Positions 58,214 through 64,000 of a DNA stretch of 64,000 nt are shown here, in pieces. A program made the translations under genes and the position numbers. The stretch is taken from positions 48,862,828-48,926,827 of the forward strand of contig NC_133970.1 of assembly GCF_031877795.1 (NCBI RefSeq). Direction: 5' to 3'. Numbering within the stretch: the stretch's first letter is position 1; each line of letters starts with the position of its first letter. The DNA comes from Strix aluco (lineage: Eukaryota; Chordata; Aves; Strigiformes; Strigidae). A model generated the notes under the pieces. That model was not told where the DNA came from, made no database searches, and saw only the letters and a program-made list of their open reading frames with translations.

Positions 58214-59066
58214 TGAAGTGCTAAGGCTTGGACAACAGGCCCAAGCCAGAGTTGACCTATAGATGAATCCTGTATATTTTAGAACTGATAACCATTGTGC
58301 TAACAGGTATTATACTGAGTTATAACAAACCACCTATTCTGATGTAAACGGTGGAAGTGTTGAAGCCTGAGCAACAGGCCCTGAACCGAAACTGTTAACT
58401 CAGTATGTAATCCCTAATGAAATCTGCATGGAGGATGGAGCTATCTTGAATGTATCTTTCCCTTCCTTTGGATGTGAATAGAATAAGAGTCATGGAGACA
58501 GGTGTCTGTCCTTGAGGCCTGATGTGAGACCTTGCGCATAATCCGATCAGATAAGCAGAGAAACTCCCTTAGTTTCTCCCTTGAGCCCTGGCCAGGCTCT
58601 GGGGGGAACCTAATGTGAGATGGAAACCAGATATTTCCACTCAAAACAAAGGTGTCAGCTATTCTGGCTTGCTGATTTTTGGGTATATAAGGCTGGACCC
58701 GCTCACAGCGACTTTGGAAGACTCACCTACCGGTGGACGCACCGCGTAGGATTTCCCACTTGCCGGGACAGGCTCTGCAAATCCTCGCTGTAACCGGGGC
58801 TGCCCAGTGACTGCGGATCTGGATGATGGTAAAGTATGCAAGTGGTGATGGATCTTTCTTAATCACTATTCTCTCTCTCTCTCAGGTAGCAATGATTTGA
58901 TGCATTACCCTGTATTTTCCTATTTGTTTAAGTGCACTGTTCTGTCTTTTCTTACTGTATGTTTTCTGTATTATTCTGTTATATTATTTAGTTATTTCTA
59001 GTAAAATACGCCTGCTCTTTTCACTCTGGTGTCTGAGTTTAATTGATATCCCTGATCAGCAAAACA
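58214..59066 (+). mobile_element. Solo LTR, family B, copy 2 (LTR-B2)
   Basis: An 853-bp LTR that begins TGAAGTGCTAAGGC and ends TCAGCAAAACA. It is flanked by perfect 5-bp duplications ATATA (58209-58213 and 59067-59071). It is collinear with LTR-B1 at 30.6-31.4 kb. A TATATAAGG box lies near 58,683. Confidence 0.92.
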
Positions 59067-59071
59067 ATATA

Positions 59072-60112
59072 AAAGAAAAATAAGGATAGAAATCCAGCTG
59101 AAGAGCACCAGTGGCATTAAAGATTACCACTCAACTTCTATGACTCAAAAGTATTTATCTTCCATCTGTTAACTGATTAATGCTTCAGTGCAAATGATGA
59201 CAACCGCACCTTTGCCATATATTTACAGAAAAGTACAACTAGGTCTTTCAAAAAAAAATTATAATTTAATTATCAAGATGTAAGTAAAATTAAGACAATC
59301 ACCCTATATTCAGTAAGCGTTCTGAATACATTTAAGAAGGAACCCATTTGCTACTAGCAAAAACATACTCTACAAATAAAACAAGCCAGAGATATGGTCA
59401 ATAATATAACTTATGTCTGTTTTTAAAAAAATCTGTAACCAAAGATTCTGAGAACCAGAACTCAGAAACTAAATGACAGACCACAAAGAAATGATACAGT
59501 CTCCATAGGAAACTCATATTTAGTATCCTTTCACAAATCAAACTAACAGATACTGAGAGACTGACAGATGACAGACACAAATCATTTGGCTTTTCAATAC
59601 CCATCTGGTAAAGATTCTCAAACAGATAAACATAACCAGAACTTTGTCTCGGGTTCCCTAGAAAGAATAGGATCAAATAAATAAATAAATAAGATCTTCC
59701 ACTGATCTATGCATCGTTATCCAAAGTTTCTGTAGAAATAGCCACCCTTCTCCATATCAGTGATGGAAGCATAAAGCATAGGGATTTGCAGATAGCCACA
59801 CTGTATAGATTAGTTAAAACTGAAAGGATCTGAAGAATTTGAGACAAAGCTAATCAACCATGCAACATACCAGCATATACCTATCAAAGCAGACAACACA
59901 AGATAATGTGAGGTGAAAAGATTACACAAAACTTATGATTCTACATTAATCATTGCAAGCCTGAGCAAACAGCCATGAAAAAAATCTCAGGCAGGTCAAC
60001 AGAAGCTATCTGCTCAATAAACAGTAATGCAGAAGATAGAACAACAAACATTAAATTTTAAAAGACTATTCAGGACAATACTTATATTACAGCTGTATAC
60101 TTTTCTTCATTA
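59072..60112. other. Non-coding AT-rich DNA
   Basis: No PPWD1 upstream exon and no other gene was recognised. A short TAAA repeat lies near 59,680. Confidence 0.45.
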
Positions 60113-60117
60113 AAGAG

Positions 60118-60991
60118 TGTGACTGTCCAATGAAACCATAGTTAATGTCTCAACCATCCGATAAAGAACTTTGATGAAGGAAAGGGTTTCTATGGAAACG
60201 CTGAGGCTGTGCAGGTAATGGCAGAAAGATGCATTGAGAGGAGAGGGTCCTGTGGAGGTGGGACCACATGTTCCTGAGGCTGAACTTCCCTATCTTAAGC
60301 AACTCCGTAAAGAGCCAATAGAGAAGCCGTTTTCACAATGCATGCACCAAGAAGAAAGGTCAGACGACAATCATACCTGCAGGGAGGGGGGAGTAACTCC
60401 CCAATGACCCCCAAGCCCACCGACCCATTTCCAGAAGACTCTGAAGGTACAAACTACGCATGCACCAAAGCCAAGAGAATTCTAGAAGCACAGACTGCAC
60501 ATGATGCCTAATTAGCCTAAGGAGTCCAAGGGCCTGCCTGGAGGAGGGGCAAGGTATTATAAAAAGACACAAGTCAAAGCCCTGGGTGGCTGTGCCCCTC
60601 CAAACTGGACCCCTAGGCTGGCTGGACCAATGCTGGAATCAGGACTGGTGAAGTCTTTCTTTTTTGTCTTTCTGTCTCCCTCCCTGCCTCTCTCACTCTC
60701 TTTTTCTCTCTTCCTCTCCTTTTTCCTCTTATTCTGTATCCCTGCGTATAAGGCAAGGCTTGTCAGGGCATGTCTACTGCTTGTCAGTGTATGTTATAAG
60801 GTTTGTGATTTGTTGGTATATGTTATGAGGTTTACTGCTTGTTGCAGAGGTTGCAAGACTCACTCACATCTGTTGTGAGTGAATAAAAATTGAGTTTTGT
60901 GAATTGAAGTATCCCTGGTGTTGTTTCACCTTAATCCTGACCTGGGAATTGGCAAATCTGAGTCATCGTCCCAAGAAATTGGGATGTGACA
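60118..60991 (+). mobile_element. Solo LTR, family G (related to D)
   Basis: An 874-bp LTR that begins TGTGACTGTCCAATG and ends GGGATGTGACA. It is flanked by perfect 5-bp duplications AAGAG (60113-60117 and 60992-60996). It has a polypyrimidine tract at about 60,655-60,735, AATAAA near 60,882, and the terminal TTTCACCTTAATC motif also found in LTR-D1. Confidence 0.88.
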
Positions 60992-60996
60992 AAGAG

Positions 60997-62924
60997 TTCA
61001 CTTCAAGTCAAACCCAATTATCTCTGAAAAAAAAAAATATATGGGGAGAGGAGGGTCTAGATTACTGAGGTTGAAAAAAAACTATTCAAAGATAAATTAG
61101 GGTACATACTATAGACAAATGTTATAGGTAGCATTCAGGGTATCCCTAAAGCAAAATGAATTTAAGTTCTACCTCAGTTTTCCCTGAATTCTCAAACAGG
61201 AAAGAAATGCACCTTCTATTGTAACATCAAATTAAGTGGGTTTTTTAATATTAAATTAATTTTATTTCATCCCATAATTTTACCAATTTTGTAGTGACAA
61301 TACAGGGCTGCTAAGTAGAAAACACCAGCAAAAACAAAAGACTAAGGCTAACTGGAATTTTTCCACAGCACACAGCCAAGAGGGAATCAATTCCTATGGA
61401 TCAAGTACATTATCTGGAGGATATTACTAAAACCATAATCAGCAAAGCAGCTAACATAAGCATTTTTATAGGCACTCTGAAAAGCTTTTTTTTGTTTATA
61501 CTTTTAATCAGCTTCACAATTAACCAACAAATAGTAGACTATGGGAAATAAATGTTTTCCAGTTTTAAAAGGCTTGTGGAAACATCAGTATTTCAACTAA
61601 TCTTTGTATAGCATTCATTGATTGGCCTACTCTCCAAACCCAGTCTTGTAACAGTGTGGGGCTTGTTTTCCTCTGGTATTGATATAACTCCAATAACATC
61701 CATTCCTATTTCTCCCAGATTCTTTAGCTACAGAAATCCTACAATAGCAAGACTAAGGACAACATTCTTTCTAACAGAAGAAAATTGCTATCCCTATGAC
61801 AACTAATAAGACAATACATACAGGCCAAGTTCCTTCTCTACTAGAACTATTTCATAAGAATATTCACCACATCAAAGTGAAGAGACCTGACTCCATGAAA
61901 AAAAGATAAGGGCTGAAGGTACCCTTATTTAAAATAACATTTTTTAAAAAAGAATTCTCTGGATTTTATGTACCATGTTCACTTATTTTTAAATAGACAG
62001 TTTCTTCCTGTTTTAGACATTTTCCCCAAAGGTAGAGCACAAGGCAATGCAAAGGATGTAGGGGATTTGTGCAGGAGGAGTCTGACATGTTTTATTCTCA
62101 TGCTATCCCTCCTGCAGTTTGGGAGCAGAATGTAACAGGGCAGGGCAATGAAGGAAGATAGACAGATATCATTTAATCCCTGACTGCTGTAAATGAATTG
62201 CAGAACCCCCCATGGGGTGGGGGGGTGGGGGGGGAGAGTGAGTTCCTTTATAGAAGAAAAAGCAACTTATTACTTAAGTGGCTATGGAAGTGTTTAACAA
62301 ACTCAATCCCTTATATTTTTTTCCAGAATTTTACATGTCCATCATGACTGGCTGTTATGATAAAATCTCTACTACAATTGCAAAAGAAAAATAAAAAAAA
62401 AATTACACATATTATGCACTTCCACACCACTTTCCTAATAAATAAACCATTTTTTTAATATATAAGAAAGCTATCTCATCAATCTGTGCAGTTCTGCTGA
62501 ATCATATTTTGTTCAGACACAGCCAGTTTCTCTTATCACTGTAAACATTGCACATTGCAATAAGGATTTTAAGAACCCCTTTTAGTCTATTTAAACAATT
62601 TTTATATTGCTTCTCAGTATGTACTTTCCTCTGCACTTAGTTTTCAAAAAATCTTAAAATACCACCTCTGGACATAATAACTTTCCATTATTAAACTTCT
62701 ACAATGAAAACTTCATAGTATATACAAAAATATATCTCTGATAATGAGATACAGTGGGAAAAAAAAAAAGACACTTAGTACATGCTGCATGTGTAATGAT
62801 ATTGTGTGTGTAAATCCATTCATACATTGAAGCACATGGTAGATTTTTCAAGATAAACATGTCCAAATTCAAGGATTAAACAGATGAAAAATTAGGATTT
62901 TTTTTTTTTTTTATTCATAAAGGT
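60997..62924. other. Non-coding AT-rich DNA
   Basis: No gene recognised. It includes a G-rich patch near 62,210-62,236 and a T15 run at 62,898-62,912. Confidence 0.5.
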
Positions 62925-62929
62925 GCATC

Positions 62930-63529
62930 TGTTACCGAAAAACTCGGAATAAAACTTATCAACACCAATTTGATGTAGATAAGCAGACACTTCTTTATTA
63001 ACGGCCGGGTGCGCGGGTGAATCCTTTCACCAACGACGCACACCATGCACCAAAATCATACATCTTATGTGGAACGTACTCATGCATATTCATTAAGTAT
63101 TCATGCATAAACATACCGATTCCTGGAAATCATTATCATACTCTCCTCCTATTTCCGATTCTGCACAGTAGAGTCCAGAAACACCTGGAAATGGGTCTGG
63201 GGTGTAATGTGGGTCGGTGGTCAATGAGTCAGTGGTCACGATCTCCCCCTGTCGGAATTACCTATTGCTTGAGGACACTGTTTCTTGGCTTAAATTTACA
63301 TGTTGCTTCAGCCACTTTCCCCATTTTCCCATTAATCTGGATTCTGACATCTCTCTGCATTCTTTCAGGTTATTAAATACCTTATATGTAAAATTATCTT
63401 GAATCGTAAGCCTGTTATCTAGTTCTAAATGTTCCTACTAGGTGATTCTGACCAATTCTTTCGGCCTTGGTACAGGGCTGTACAAGGGAGTTCGTAGTAG
63501 CCTTGGTTCCTGTATAGAGTGCAAATGCA
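62930..63529 (-). mobile_element. ERVK-type solo LTR on the minus strand (LTR-K)
   Basis: On the minus strand it reads CACCCGGCCGTTAATAAAGA in the R region and ends TTTTTCGGTAACA at 62930. This matches the arrangement of LTR-J1 and LTR-J2. The proposed 5' end, TGCATTTGCACTC at 63529, is supported only by a near-match of flanks (GCATC left, GCATA right). Confidence 0.6.
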
Positions 63530-64000
63530 GCATAGGATTTTTACTAAATATCTTCTATATTCCTATTAAAATTAAACAAATTAATACTAATCTATATTAA
63601 ATCAATAGCATATCAAATCAGTAACACATCTAGCTTCTGTTCTCCCTTAATTACTCTTGAATAGCTTACTCCCATTTTAGTCAAGAATATGCTAGGATTT
63701 TGTACAAACATAATAAAAGGGGGTTCCACTGTGGCTTTGTGCTCAGACTGCTAGATTCTTGGTAGACTAAGCCATTCAAACTTTGCTTTTGCCCATACAG
63801 ATGCTGCCTTTTAAAGCAACTATGACCTTGGCTTTCAGAATGTATACAAAGAATTTCAGCACAATAATTTTTAAGGTATGGCCAGAAAACAGATGAACTG
63901 ATCTGAGGAAAGTGAAAAAGGAAAAAAAAAAAAAAAAAAAAGGAAGCAAAGAAATATAGACAAAGTTGTGAGGCCCCTTAAACAATGCCAGCCCTTAGGC
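63530..64000. other. Non-coding DNA at the window end
   Basis: AT-rich with an A20-type run near 63,921-63,940. Nothing else recognised. Confidence 0.5.

Noticed and set aside
1..64000. CRISPR arrays, tRNA or rRNA genes, bacterial operons
   Set aside because: No regularly spaced identical repeats with unique spacers and no cloverleaf or rRNA-like segments were seen. The content is vertebrate.

Overview
The window is avian genomic DNA. The evidence is three 3'-truncated-type CR1 LINE copies (one with the ATTCTRTG octamer tail), an alpharetrovirus-like provirus with a tRNA-Trp primer site, many bird-type long terminal repeats (LTRs), and a broken, intron-containing copy of PPWD1 (cyclophilin-type isomerase with WD repeats). 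There are no bacterial-type genes, CRISPR arrays or recognisable RNA genes. I could not identify the species.

Layout. 1-16.5 kb is AT-rich non-coding DNA with two ERVK-type LTRs (about 0.5-2.1 kb) and one solo LTR (10.3-11.1 kb). A CpG island of about 1.1 kb (16.55-17.65 kb) looks like a housekeeping promoter, but I cannot tie it to a gene. 17.7-24.2 kb is non-coding apart from a solo LTR at 21.4-22.0 kb. A nearly complete, env-less, ERV-L-like provirus (ERV-A, minus strand) lies at 24,172-30,560. A solo LTR of a second family (LTR-B) sits at 30,561-31,395, inserted in the last bases of ERV-A; both target-site duplications (TSDs) can be read. 31.4-46 kb is non-coding with CR1 fragments, one of them split by an LTR, and LTR pieces. 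46.2-64 kb holds a truncated solo LTR, further solo LTRs, the alpharetrovirus-like provirus ERV-C (48,744-54,114), and the PPWD1 pseudogene exons on the minus strand at 48.1, 55.1, 55.8 and 57.5-57.9 kb. ERV-C lies inside a PPWD1 intron.

How it fits together. By my coordinates roughly a third of the window is LTR-retroelement or CR1 sequence, unusually dense for a bird. The human PPWD1 region (5q12) corresponds to the avian Z chromosome. A decayed PPWD1 copy that keeps its introns, in ERV-packed DNA, therefore fits the female-specific W chromosome best. That is inference; a degenerate autosomal or Z duplicate is the alternative.

The most rewarding observations are: the two-layer nested insertion with both TSDs intact; ERV-A's same-frame gag-UAG-pol layout, with its lesions concentrated in reverse transcriptase; the mosaic pair of LTR-D copies 36 kb apart; the scrambled pol order and the U5 duplication in ERV-C; and the uneven decay of the PPWD1 copy.
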